A DNA stretch of 64,000 nt from JBPOFY01 sp051252415 (GCA_051252415.1 JBPOGA010000007.1:62001-126000); one strand, 5' to 3'; positions 45,995 through 54,091 are shown, counted from the stretch's first letter. The notes: generated from the letters alone by a model not told the origin. Program-made: numbers and translations.

Positions 45995-46597
45995 ATGGAT
46001 TCAAAGAATAAAAACGCACCTCAGCAAAAGAGCATCGCAGAAACCTTCACAGAAGGGAGAATGACTGGGCGGATATGGGCATCCTGTCACGCAAATCACG
46101 ACCAACTAGTAACCATTGAGAATACATACGGCGACAAAGATGAATGCCTTACTCGTCTCAAAGACGAACACTGTGGGCCACTGCCTATCTTCGCAGCAAT
46201 CTGCGGCCATCTAAACATAGATGATAGCGACATACCCCACCATGATTCAACGACGTATCAGGACGATTATTATTTCGCTTACGGATTCATTTTTGAAGCG
46301 CTTACCATTAAGAATGAAGTTGACGAGCTATCCGAACATGATGTGAGCGCAGCACTCGCAAAAGTCCTCAGTGAGTACCCATCTGACTGGAATACTCAAG
46401 ACTCCGAAAATAAGGTTAAGACTGGCGACAAACTCAAAAACTACATCTCACTTCAATACGTAATTGAGGATGCGGCAGACGCCAACCTTGAGCGGCTCAT
46501 GGCGCAACCGCACGTCGACAAATTTGACGAGATGGAACAGGAATCGCTAAGAGACCTCTTGCTCCAAGCCATCAAGAGGGACGCACTAAACACCTAA
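45995..46597 (+). CDS. Hypothetical acidic protein
   Basis: A 200-residue protein with a strongly acidic composition (for example QDDYYFAYGFIFEALTIKNEVDELSEHD). No known domain is visible. The N-terminal MTGRIWASCHANHDQLVTIE has a His/Cys pair but no repeated pattern. It starts with ATG 12 bases after the HTH gene with AT-rich sequence before, so it probably shares the transcript. It may be a DNA-mimic or partner protein; that is speculation from acidity. Followed by a strong hairpin at 46665-46694. Confidence 0.55.
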   Translation: MDSKNKNAPQQKSIAETFTEGRMTGRIWASCHANHDQLVTIENTYGDKDECLTRLKDEHCGPLPIFAAICGHLNIDDSDIPHHDSTTYQDDYYFAYGFIFEALTIKNEVDELSEHDVSAALAKVLSEYPSDWNTQDSENKVKTGDKLKNYISLQYVIEDAADANLERLMAQPHVDKFDEMEQESLRDLLLQAIKRDALNT

Positions 46598-46664
46598 ACA
46601 GCCAGACTACTCGTCGCCCTGCAATGAGTGAAGCTTCGCAGATCGATGCTTTCAGTCTTCAACC

Positions 46665-46694
46665 GAGGTGCTGAGCCAACTGGTTCAGCACCTC
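46665..46694. terminator. Strong hairpin after the acidic-protein gene
   Basis: A perfect 10-bp inverted repeat GAGGTGCTGA/TCAGCACCTC (46665-46674, 46685-46694), extended by further pairs inside, 68 bases after the stop. No T-run follows, so it may be a processing site or bidirectional terminator. Confidence 0.55.
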
Positions 46695-46752
46695 AACGAA
46701 GACACCTCAAAGGCAAAGCAGACAGGCCTATAATTGTGATATAATCCAACAG

Positions 46753-46834
46753 TGTTTCCATAGTGTTTCACGCGTGTTGTGAAACATGAAATCCGCATAC
46801 CTATGCAGGCTAGAGCCTAATGTTTCGTGTTTCA
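46753..46834. promoter_or_regulatory. TGTTTC-rich inverted repeats upstream of the primase gene (operator or origin candidate)
   Basis: Five TGTTTC/GAAACA motifs lie within 82 bases: a perfect palindrome TGTTTCAC-N7-GTGAAACA (46764-46786), a GTGTTTCC before it, and TGTTTCGTGTTTCA at 46821-46834. They lie about 300 bases ahead of a primase/helicase gene, with AT-rich sequence between. Iterons of a replication origin or an operator are both possible. Confidence 0.45.
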
Positions 46835-47119
46835 GGCGAATTAGCCCATTAGCGCAAGAAAGTCACACAAGGAAACCGCAAAAGGTGATTACGATCAATG
46901 ATCGCTCAAACAAAACAGGCCCTAACCACAGCAATAATAACAGCACAATAGTAGTGAACATATACATACCTATAATAGATAGTTACCTCCACTCCATACG
47001 CCCGTTTTACCACCTTCGAAAAGCACGGGGACTGGCCACAACGTACAACACCACGCTCCAGCTCGCTTACTTAGGTACATTGCGCGCTGTACAGCACCTA
47101 AACAACAAACCCACAACAA

Positions 47120-49717
47120 ATGCCCTTTATGAAAGATAATATTCAAATACTTAAAACTAAAATTTCAGTAACTGACCTATGGGATGAATTCCAGATTCCC
47201 GGCACCCCACCAGTAGATCAAAATTCAATTCAATCACCATTTCGCATTGATAATAAGCCAAGCTTTTCAGTTTACAAAACTGACACCGGCCTACGCTTTA
47301 AGGACTTCGGCATTGACCAAGAAGGCGACCTTATTGGCTTAGTCGCAATCTGCATGGCATGGCAAGCCGGTGACCGCAAGCCAATGAGCAGCGATGCTCT
47401 CCTAGGGGTCAATCTAAAGTCACCTGAAGCGTGCCAGGAAACTCTCAGCCTATTCGGTCATAAGCAAAGTGTCACAGCTTCAGTATGTGTCGCTGAGAAG
47501 ATTTCGGATTACCAAGAGCCACTCGACCTAAGTTCATTCAGGCCACTCGATGAGATCACTGGGCTATCTAATTTAATGGACAATAGAGGGATCTCCGAGG
47601 TGGTCCTGACTTCACTCTCATCGCACGGAAACTTGATGATAGGCAAGGTCAACAATTACCCCTCTTGGATACTTACAGATGCTAGTCATAAAGCAGCACA
47701 AGCCCGCCGGGTCGATGGACAAGCATACGGTCATAACGTAAAATCTAAAAGCTTACCTAAAAGTGACGGCAGCTATCCAATCGGTCTGGCTCAAAACGAA
47801 CAAGCGGACTTCTTCATCTTATGCGAAGGAGACACGGACTATCTAGCGGCACATGAAATCAACAAAGATCTAGGTGCAGCTGGTGTTAAAATGTCAGAAC
47901 TCCCGATCCCACTCTGCATGACTGGCGCAAGTAAACGAATCGGCACTGAGGCACTTTCCCAACTTTCAGGAAAAGCTGTTCTGATTGCTGGCGATAACGA
48001 TGATGCCGGAAGGATGGCGACCAAGAGATGGACGGAACAACTAATTTCTGTGGGCTGTAAGGTATGCCACTTCCCTTGGAGTAAAATCGAAAGCATTCAC
48101 AAGTCAGGCATGGGTTGGCTGGGCGCTGAAGAGCCTTACGATATTTGTGACCTGATACAAAGTTACCGATCAACAGAAGATCCCACAAAGGGGTTAAAGT
48201 TCCTACAAACAGTATTCGTCAAAACGAACGCGCTGAAGAGCCCTTTAGTTGAACCGAGCAATCCAGACAGTTTCCTTGATGAATATATTGATGCCGAATT
48301 CCCCTTTGAGGCGTATCCAGCACACGCCAGAGATTTGCTAGACGCAATCAAGGAACATGTCCCCGGCTACTCGAAGGAGGCTATCGCGGTATCCATGCTT
48401 GGGTTCGCATCAGCGGCTGTTGGGCGCGGCCTTGTCGCAGAAGAACCAGAGCGAGGGTTTAGATATCATGCAAACGAGTATTTCCTAGTTACCGCAACCA
48501 GTGGTAGTGGAAAATCTTTAAGTACTGGGCCGCTAAAAACTCCCCTAGAGGAAGTCGCCCAAGAGCAGAGCGAAGAGTGGTCAAAAATGACTCCTACATG
48601 GGAAGCACAGATAGAAGGAATAGATGCCGAAATCGCAGGCCTTTCCAACCGAAGAAAGCAGTTAATTCAAAAAGGAGAGCCTTACGAAGCGATCACCGAT
48701 ATGATCGCTGAAGCAAAAGATAAGCGCAGTATACTGGAAATCAAACTGACACCCCCTACCTTTTCAATCACCTCAGTTACCAGTGAGCGCCTAGCTGATA
48801 TCCTCGCAGAGAATGGAGGCTATACCTTCTACTTTACGACTGAAGCTGCGAGTGCAATCGAAGTGCTTAAAGGCAAGTACTCTGGAGATAGTCCAGACGA
48901 CTCTGCGTTACTGTGCTGCTACAGCGGCGACACGATTTCAGACCAACGCATAGGTCGAAAGACAAAAGCTGTAGCCGCCCCATACATGTCGATACTATGG
49001 CTAGTAACACCTGACATGGTCGAAGAGATCTTCAGGTCAAAGCGACTAAAGGCAGGAGGGGCACTACCACGCTTCCTACTCTGCCCACTTGAGACTAAGT
49101 CTGACTCTAAGCGCACTGGCCCCATGCAAAACCTGCCCGATGTGCCCGGCTATCCAGACTATTCAAAAATCATTAAGGAAACGTTTAGGGAATATCGTTT
49201 ATCTAAAAGCGAGTATACAGTCACAGTCAGTAATGATGCATCTGATTCACTTGATGAATTTCGGAGGGAAATCCACTCACGCTTTGAAAATAAAAACTCT
49301 ACCTTACAACCATTCGCATGCCGCTGGTTAGAGCACACCTGCAAGGTCGCAATACTGTTACACGTCCTTGAGTATGGTTCATCTTCTCATAATCATTCGA
49401 TATCTCGTCAACGAGCTGAAGGAGCGATTAAAGTGATGCGATTCCTAATTGGTAAATTTATTGAGTTCACTAACATTACACCAATTCCTGAGCTAGATAT
49501 TGAGACTCGATCACGTATAATTGAATGGTGTAAAAAATCGACGAAGACTCCTCACATCTTCACTGCTCGAAATTTACGCTGCGGGATACTAAGAAAAGTT
49601 AACACAACTGAAATCGACCAGACTCTCGAAGAATTAACATCCGAAGGGTTACTACAAAAGATCGACCCAGGAGTTAACAAAAAGAAGCCTAACTTCTTAT
49701 GGAAGAACCAAAAATAA
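47120..49717 (+). CDS. TOPRIM-DUF3987 primase/helicase-like protein
   Basis: An 865-residue replication-type protein of mobile elements. Residues about 30-75 (SPFRIDNKPSFSVYKTDTG, FKDFGIDQEGDLIGLV) resemble the start of a primase zinc domain but without the zinc cysteines. A TOPRIM domain follows (ILCEGDTDYLAA near 231; IAGDNDDAGRMA near 291). The second half is a DUF3987 helicase-like ATPase with Walker A ATSGSGKS near residues 459-467. It probably initiates or primes replication of the element. An ATG at codon 4 is possible as well. The upstream TGTTTC repeats support a replication module. Confidence 0.82.
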   Translation: MPFMKDNIQILKTKISVTDLWDEFQIPGTPPVDQNSIQSPFRIDNKPSFSVYKTDTGLRFKDFGIDQEGDLIGLVAICMAWQAGDRKPMSSDALLGVNLKSPEACQETLSLFGHKQSVTASVCVAEKISDYQEPLDLSSFRPLDEITGLSNLMDNRGISEVVLTSLSSHGNLMIGKVNNYPSWILTDASHKAAQARRVDGQAYGHNVKSKSLPKSDGSYPIGLAQNEQADFFILCEGDTDYLAAHEINKDLGAAGVKMSELPIPLCMTGASKRIGTEALSQLSGKAVLIAGDNDDAGRMATKRWTEQLISVGCKVCHFPWSKIESIHKSGMGWLGAEEPYDICDLIQSYRSTEDPTKGLKFLQTVFVKTNALKSPLVEPSNPDSFLDEYIDAEFPFEAYPAHARDLLDAIKEHVPGYSKEAIAVSMLGFASAAVGRGLVAEEPERGFRYHANEYFLVTATSGSGKSLSTGPLKTPLEEVAQEQSEEWSKMTPTWEAQIEGIDAEIAGLSNRRKQLIQKGEPYEAITDMIAEAKDKRSILEIKLTPPTFSITSVTSERLADILAENGGYTFYFTTEAASAIEVLKGKYSGDSPDDSALLCCYSGDTISDQRIGRKTKAVAAPYMSILWLVTPDMVEEIFRSKRLKAGGALPRFLLCPLETKSDSKRTGPMQNLPDVPGYPDYSKIIKETFREYRLSKSEYTVTVSNDASDSLDEFRREIHSRFENKNSTLQPFACRWLEHTCKVAILLHVLEYGSSSHNHSISRQRAEGAIKVMRFLIGKFIEFTNITPIPELDIETRSRIIEWCKKSTKTPHIFTARNLRCGILRKVNTTEIDQTLEELTSEGLLQKIDPGVNKKKPNFLWKNQK

Positions 49718-49759
49718 TGCGACCTCATGATACTATAGTCAGCTAACGACTAGCACTCA

Positions 49760-49800
49760 AAGCTCGCTGTCATATGCTATAGAATCGTGGCAGCGAGCTT
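49760..49800. terminator. 10-bp inverted-repeat hairpin after the primase gene
   Basis: AAGCTCGCTG (49760-49769) and CAGCGAGCTT (49791-49800) pair perfectly around a 21-nt loop, 42 bases after the primase stop. There is no clear T-run. It is likely a transcript end or an element of the following origin-like region. Confidence 0.5.
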
Positions 49801-50233
49801 ACCCTTGCGACAACAAGATCCGACAACCATTTGCTCGTACCTAATGGCACCCACAAGGCTCTTCTGGCCGTCGCCCGAAACCATGTACCCGTCGGCAGCC
49901 TGAAGGCCTTACGCGCAATCTCTTATGTTTCGGACGGAGATCCTTGTAGCTGCTTTAGACTCAACAGATCCGCCCGGAGGCGCTTAGGAACTGGGTTAAT
50001 CACGTCTGTACTATCTAATTAAGCACTCTGCTGTATTATTAAGCGCACTAAATGCCTAATAAGCTGTTTATTAGGCGTGTACGACTCTCGCTTAAACACT
50101 CACATTATTAAAATATATTAATCGTATCATTAAGATATTTTAGTAATTTAATCACTAATCACATTTGCGCATGTGTGACTATTGAAAGCGGCTGCACTAA
50201 TCAAGAATTACGCAATGCGCAGACAGAGCGTGT

Positions 50234-50311
50234 TATATGAAAATGACAGCGGACTATCGCCGCTATCAGAACCCTGGATGAGCCGACCGCTCTCTGGGGT
50301 TCTTTCATATA
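50234..50311 (+). ncRNA. Three-way-junction-like structured leader
   Basis: A 78-nt segment that folds on paper as an outer stem TATATGAAA/TTTCATATA (50234-50242, 50303-50311) enclosing two hairpins, AGCGG/CCGCT (50248-50252, 50260-50264) and AGAACCC/GGGTTCT (50268-50274, 50297-50303). It ends 25 bases before the start codon of the nuclease operon's first gene, with the SD between. It could be a cis-acting regulatory RNA or a single-strand origin. Confidence 0.5.
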
Positions 50312-50335
50312 CAGGTCGACAATGAAAGGAAGCAG

Positions 50336-50833
50336 ATGGCTATTAAGCTAGAAGCAAATTATTCAAAGAAATTAGGTCTGCCTAATTACTCCAGTCACCA
50401 ATACAGCGTGACTGTCAGAACTGAGGTATCAGACCTCTCACAAGTTGAAGCAGCCAGTGCTCAGCTTTATCAACAACTGCAAGAGGCGGTAGATCGCGAC
50501 ATCCAGAACCCGGGTTATCTTCCGGGCACTGATAGCAAACCAGCTCAAAATTCCTCGTTTCAACGTGGTGGTGTCGGTACGTCGCAAGCAAGTCGTAGCC
50601 CCGCTAATCCAGATGTAGAATGGAAATGCTCGATCAAGCAACGCGGCCTGATCGAGAAGCTAATGAAAGAGCATAATCTTCCTTTTGAGGAAGTGGATGA
50701 ACTCTCTCACTTCCGCTTCAAGACAGGGCTTAAGCAGCTAAATAAGATGTCTGCTAGCGGTTTGATCGATGAACTGATCAACACACACCAGTCGAAGTCT
50801 CAGTCGGGCAATTCTACGAGAGGTCGCCGGTGA
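50336..50833 (+). CDS. Conserved hypothetical protein, first gene of the nuclease operon
   Basis: A 165-residue protein of unknown function. The N-terminus (MAIKLEANYSKKLGLPNYSS) and HQYSVTVRTEVSDL are followed by a Gln/Ser-rich linker. The C-terminal part (KQRGLIEKLMKEHNLPFEEVDEL...FKTGLKQLNKMSASGLID) looks like a small helical domain that could bind DNA or a nuclease. A clear SD (AAAGGAAG) lies eight bases ahead. Its last bases overlap the nuclease gene by four (GTGA), so the two proteins are probably made in fixed ratio. A partner role for the nuclease is inferred. Confidence 0.65.
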   Translation: MAIKLEANYSKKLGLPNYSSHQYSVTVRTEVSDLSQVEAASAQLYQQLQEAVDRDIQNPGYLPGTDSKPAQNSSFQRGGVGTSQASRSPANPDVEWKCSIKQRGLIEKLMKEHNLPFEEVDELSHFRFKTGLKQLNKMSASGLIDELINTHQSKSQSGNSTRGRR

Positions 50834-51675
50834 TCAAGCCATACGACCCTAAGGAGAATGGGCACTGTAAGTTGATCGCGTTCCCGGTAAAATCATCAGA
50901 TGGATGCCTGCATCATATCTCGGCATCCTCCCTGAAATTATACCTAGGTTGTTCGCTTAAGTATTATTTCAAGAAGGTGCTCAAATTGCAGGAACCGACC
51001 AGTCCGGCTTTCCATTTAGGCAAAGCCGTACACGCAGGCCTACAAGCCTTTCACCTAGGAAGGTGGCACGGGAAGTCGCACGACCTGCAAACAGTCCTTG
51101 AGGCGTACGAGAGTGCGCTTGAGGCGCAAGAGCTGACAGATCCAGTGAAGTATAAGACCGGGGAACGTGAAAAGCTACTAGAGACGGGTAAGAACCTACT
51201 CAATGCATACATGCAATCCGATCATGCCATGATGGATGAAATCCCATTGGGCGTGGAAGTGAAACTAGAGGAAGACTTCGCGGAGCTACCGTCTCCACTT
51301 CTTGGGTACGTGGATCTTGTGCGTAAGGGCAATGTCCCTTGTGACTTCAAGACCTGCGCCGCCACTCCGAATGTGGAGCTGGAGGCATTCAACCATGAGT
51401 TGCAGCTTACGGCCTATCAGTTATTGATTGAAGAAGCTACAGGTGAAGAGGTGCAGAGTCGAGAGCTCGTATTCCTAGTGAAGACTAAGGTGCCTAAGAT
51501 CATTGTTCACCGTATCCCTCCCGCAAGTGCAGAGGACAAGGTACGCTTTTGGGCAATCGCTCAAGCTGCTGTGGACGGTATCTACAATGAACGCTTCTAT
51601 CCTCAGCCCGGAATGGCTTGCTCGTGGTGTAGCTTCCGTAAGGAGTGTAGCGCTTGGACAGGAGGTGCCGCATGA
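50830..51675 (+). CDS. RecB/Cas4-like PD-(D/E)XK nuclease with Fe-S cysteines
   Basis: A 281-residue nuclease. The start GTG overlaps the previous stop. The catalytic core is GYVDLV (D162) and DFKT (D172, K174), with HLGKAVHAGLQAF (the motif-I His region) and QLTAYQLL as in RecB-family members. Cysteines C41, C264, C267 and C273 have the spacing of the [4Fe-4S] iron-staple of AddB/Cas4. It would cut or resect DNA, for example in element recombination. No cas genes or CRISPR arrays are in the window. It is followed at once by a lipoprotein gene. Confidence 0.85.
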   Translation: MIKPYDPKENGHCKLIAFPVKSSDGCLHHISASSLKLYLGCSLKYYFKKVLKLQEPTSPAFHLGKAVHAGLQAFHLGRWHGKSHDLQTVLEAYESALEAQELTDPVKYKTGEREKLLETGKNLLNAYMQSDHAMMDEIPLGVEVKLEEDFAELPSPLLGYVDLVRKGNVPCDFKTCAATPNVELEAFNHELQLTAYQLLIEEATGEEVQSRELVFLVKTKVPKIIVHRIPPASAEDKVRFWAIAQAAVDGIYNERFYPQPGMACSWCSFRKECSAWTGGAA

Positions 51676-51839
51676 GAAATCTATGCGCACTAATTCTCGT
51701 TGCATGCCTAACAGGTTGCAGTCGTAGCGCTGTCGATACTTCACCTATCGGAGGCGGCTTAGCAGTCATCGGTTTATCGATCATTGTGTCCACACTCATT
51801 GCGCGGATACGTCACAAAGGAGGTGCTGACGATGAATAA
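51672..51839 (+). CDS. Small lipoprotein
   Basis: A 55-residue protein beginning with a lipoprotein signal: ALILVACLTGC with lipobox LTGC, then a short linker and a second hydrophobic segment (GGGLAVIGLSIIVSTLIA) with a basic end. Its ATG overlaps the nuclease stop (ATGA), and a perfect AGGAGGT precedes it (51660-51666). The next gene starts eight bases before its stop. It would be a lipid-anchored membrane peptide. The role in this nuclease operon is unknown. Confidence 0.75.
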   Translation: MRNLCALILVACLTGCSRSAVDTSPIGGGLAVIGLSIIVSTLIARIRHKGGADDE

Positions 51840-52056
51840 TCTACGCAACCTCGTTAATGTGGCGCTTCCGCTTGTCGTGGCTCTAGTAGTCGCACTCTCC
51901 ACCGTGCTCCTAGTGGCGATGATGATACCAATTCTGGTGCCTGTCGCTGTCGTGGGTCTGATCGTATTAATCCTTTGGCTATGGCTTAGAGGTAATACTC
52001 AGTTACACTTCTTCAATAAGCGTAAACAACGCGACTACCCGGAGGACTTCCGATGA
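51832..52056 (+). CDS. Small membrane protein
   Basis: A 74-residue protein whose N-terminal two thirds form about two transmembrane helices (VALPLVVALVVALSTVLLVA and PVAVVGLIVLILWLWL) and whose tail is basic and cytoplasmic (NKRKQRDYPEDFR). It has a perfect SD, AAAGGAGGT at 51816-51824. The frame overlaps both neighbours: eight bases with the lipoprotein and four (ATGA) with the RadC-like gene. With the lipoprotein it makes a pair of tiny membrane proteins within a DNA-metabolism operon. Function unknown. Confidence 0.75.
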   Translation: MNNLRNLVNVALPLVVALVVALSTVLLVAMMIPILVPVAVVGLIVLILWLWLRGNTQLHFFNKRKQRDYPEDFR

Positions 52057-52490
52057 GGGTATTTGAAGCTAGCCTACAATATCGACTAGTGCGCGAAGGT
52101 AAGGTTGAGTCATTGGATACACCAGAGAAGCTAGCGGAATACGTCCGCGACGGTTTTGACGGAGACCCTACGGTGGAATGGTTCATCGTGATTCCTCTGA
52201 ATACTAAGAACATGCCTTTTGGCCGTCTTCTAGTAACCAAAGGAACCGCAACCTCCTGCCTAGTGAATCCACGTGAAGTACTCAGACCGTGCATACTCTG
52301 CAATGCTACGGCGTTCGCAGTCGCGCATAATCATCCATCGGGAGACCCCGCGCCGAGTCGTGCGGATATTCAGGTGACTAGACAGCTCAGAGAGGCCGGG
52401 AAGGCGATGGGGATAAACCTCATTGATCATATCATCCTAGGCGATCCCTATTCCGAGATCTACAGCTTCAGTGAGGCTGGTCTCGTGTAA
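52053..52490 (+). CDS. RadC/JAMM-domain protein
   Basis: A 145-residue JAB/MPN-domain protein similar to RadC of mobile elements. The metal-binding JAMM motif is complete: H92, H94, S102 and D105 in AHNHPSGDPAPSRADI, with ELA-like upstream residues and IDHIILGDP downstream. It starts within the previous stop (ATGA) with a GGAGG site. The N-terminal RadC helix-hairpin-helix part is missing, as is common in plasmid and phage copies. It could be a deubiquitinase-like metallopeptidase or DNA-repair accessory; its substrate is unknown. Confidence 0.85.
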   Translation: MRVFEASLQYRLVREGKVESLDTPEKLAEYVRDGFDGDPTVEWFIVIPLNTKNMPFGRLLVTKGTATSCLVNPREVLRPCILCNATAFAVAHNHPSGDPAPSRADIQVTRQLREAGKAMGINLIDHIILGDPYSEIYSFSEAGLV

Positions 52491-52510
52491 TTCAACAACA
52501 CATCAACCCG

Positions 52511-52545
52511 GTAAAGGCTCACATCATGACGGTGTGGGCCTTTAT
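52511..52545 (+). terminator. 13-bp stem between the RadC-like and DUF932 genes
   Basis: GTAAAGGCTCACA (52511-52523) pairs with TGTGGGCCTTTAT (52533-52545), with two G-U pairs and a nine-base loop. It ends 20 bases before the DUF932 start. It may end the previous transcript or act as a leader structure. Confidence 0.6.
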
Positions 52546-52565
52546 CATATCCAGAGATAAACATT

Positions 52566-53336
52566 ATGTTATTAGATCTACTAGAACAGGTCGCAGCACC
52601 TCAGCCCAAACGCGCAAACCTCCTCCTGCATTGTGGGAGTTCAGCAGTCAGTCGCGGTGAACTCGCACAAGTGAATACACCCAAAGCAACGAAGACATGG
52701 CAACCAATCCCTCACCTCAAGCTGTTACAGCTCGTGGAGAAGGCATTGCTTGAACGCGGCTTCGCCATATCAGAACAAGCACACGGATTATCGCACGATC
52801 AGAGTCGCTACTTCGGCCTACTCCAAGTTGTGAATAATCACCCCGGCCATGAGACGCATAAGGTTGTCGGAGTACGCAACTCTCATGACCAGACATTCAG
52901 CGCAGGTGTTGTAGCAGGAAGCCAAGTGCTTGTTTGCGACAATCTCTGCTTCGCTGGTGAAATCCAAATCGCCCGCAAGCACACACCTCGCATTATGGAC
53001 GACCTACCTCGCATGACGCACGATGTAGTCCTCGGCCTTAATCGCTACTGGAACCAGCAGCAATCTCGGATCAGCGCTTACCGTAAGAATCGCATATCCG
53101 ATGCGCAAGCACATCACTTACTCATCAAAAGTGTAGACAGTGGGGTCATGGCGAATAGTTACGTTCCGAAAGTCCTTCAGGAGTGGCGTCAACCGCGCCA
53201 CAAGGAGTTTGCACCGCGTAACATGTGGTCGCTTCAGAACGCCTTCACGGAGGTGTTTAAGGGCCGCATAGACCTATTGCCCGAGCGGAGTATGCGCTTA
53301 CATGGCGTTCTCGATGCTCACTGCGAGCGAAACTAA
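52566..53336 (+). CDS. DUF932 domain protein
   Basis: A 256-residue protein matching the plasmid/phage DUF932 family: NHPGHETHKVVGVRNSHDQ, FSAGVVAGSQVLVCDNLCF and EIQIARKHTPRIMDDLP are its core motifs. DUF932 proteins are often found with mobile-element replication or defence functions; molecular activity is not established. The start has only a weak SD (AGAGAT). It is separated from the RadC-like gene by a hairpin. Confidence 0.85.
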   Translation: MLLDLLEQVAAPQPKRANLLLHCGSSAVSRGELAQVNTPKATKTWQPIPHLKLLQLVEKALLERGFAISEQAHGLSHDQSRYFGLLQVVNNHPGHETHKVVGVRNSHDQTFSAGVVAGSQVLVCDNLCFAGEIQIARKHTPRIMDDLPRMTHDVVLGLNRYWNQQQSRISAYRKNRISDAQAHHLLIKSVDSGVMANSYVPKVLQEWRQPRHKEFAPRNMWSLQNAFTEVFKGRIDLLPERSMRLHGVLDAHCERN

Positions 53337-53340
53337 CAGC

Positions 53341-53393
53341 GCAGAGCGAACCGTCCCCAATAACAGAAATGTTGCGGGGGCGGTTTACTCTGC
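53341..53393 (+). terminator. Long hairpin between the DUF932 and C39-like genes
   Basis: GCAGAG/CTCTGC (53341-53346, 53388-53393) surrounds ACCG/CGGT and CCCC/GGGG with a symmetric internal loop. It ends 14 bases before the next start. Terminator or leader hairpin. Confidence 0.5.
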
Positions 53394-53407
53394 TAAAAGT
53401 AAGAACC

Positions 53408-54016
53408 ATGAAAGCGATGCTAGCAAAGAAATTTGGGCACTACCTGAACGAGATTTCAGAGCTAACTGGAGTGCGAGCAGTCATAGACCCGCTACCACAC
53501 CCTAAGCGTGCGCAGTGTGAGACCTCGGCAATCCCGGGATACAAGCAGGTGCAAGACTATAGCTGTGGCTTCATCGCTGCTGCGAATGTCCTCCACCTCT
53601 TCAATCCTGAGGCTGAGCTTGAACACCTCTATGCAGCTCTAGACGACCGCGATGGAACCAATGAGAGCGATGTGATCGAAGCGTTGCGTGCTTACGGCTT
53701 AGGAGTCAGGAGACGCACTACACTGGACTATACATCCATGTGTGAAGCGGTGCGTGATGGCAGTCCTGTTATCTGTGCAGTTCAGGCTCATTTCTCACTA
53801 CATTGGGTCGTCATCTACGGCTACGACAGTAAGAGTGAAACGGTCTTTATCTGTGGTAACGGACTGCTACCGAGACTAAACAAGAAGGAACTCACCTACG
53901 AGGACTTCTGCGAAAAGTGGAAGCCGAAGGGCAATGGCCTAGTTTGTTCTGCAGGCAGTCTGAAGCAACCTCGGCTTCGTAAGAAGACGCCCACAGTTCG
54001 CGTCATGAAGAAGTAG
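53408..54016 (+). CDS. C39-like papain-fold cysteine peptidase domain protein
   Basis: A 202-residue protein starting at 53408; an ATG at 53369 would begin within the hairpin. The cysteine-peptidase core has C53 in QDYSCGFIAAANVL and H132 in HFSLHWVVIYGYD, followed by FICGNG. This is the C39/papain-like pattern of bacteriocin-processing and related enzymes. No ABC transporter is joined. It could process a small peptide, or modify other proteins of the element. The gene ends 41 bases before a strong terminator. Confidence 0.68.
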   Translation: MKAMLAKKFGHYLNEISELTGVRAVIDPLPHPKRAQCETSAIPGYKQVQDYSCGFIAAANVLHLFNPEAELEHLYAALDDRDGTNESDVIEALRAYGLGVRRRTTLDYTSMCEAVRDGSPVICAVQAHFSLHWVVIYGYDSKSETVFICGNGLLPRLNKKELTYEDFCEKWKPKGNGLVCSAGSLKQPRLRKKTPTVRVMKK

Positions 54017-54057
54017 CGTCCAACGACGCTACGAAACAAATACCTAAGGCAACTACG

Positions 54058-54091
54058 AGCCCCCGCTATCCAAGTGATGCGGGGGCTTTTT
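54058..54091 (+). terminator. Rho-independent terminator
   Basis: AGCCCCCGC (54058-54066) pairs with GCGGGGGCT (54079-54087) around a 12-nt loop and is followed by TTTTT. It ends the nuclease/DUF932/C39 segment. A small hairpin TAGCGTC-CAAC-GACGCTA is at 54014-54031. Confidence 0.9.

Larger units (their letters stand above)
49718..50335. other. Gene-free, AT-rich region with hairpins
   Basis: A 618-bp gap between the primase gene and the nuclease operon. It contains a hairpin at 49760, a perfect 9-bp inverted repeat GCCTAATAA/TTATTAGGC (50054-50062, 50068-50076), a very AT-rich block (about 50095-50165) and the structured 50234-50311 segment. A short open frame at 49831-50022 has no support. 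A replication origin or a leader region is the best guess. Confidence 0.5.

Noticed and set aside
46786..47139. A 117-codon plus-strand frame before the primase gene
   Set aside because: It starts inside a perfect palindrome, overlaps the primase start by 20 bases, has no SD and no recognisable domain. The region fits a cis-acting sequence better.
49831..50022. A 63-codon frame after the primase gene
   Set aside because: TTG start, no SD, no domain, and located in a gene-free AT-rich region with hairpins.
50830..51675. The nuclease as a CRISPR Cas4
   Set aside because: The motifs fit the Cas4/AddB class, but no CRISPR array or other cas gene lies in the window, so a Cas role is not supported.
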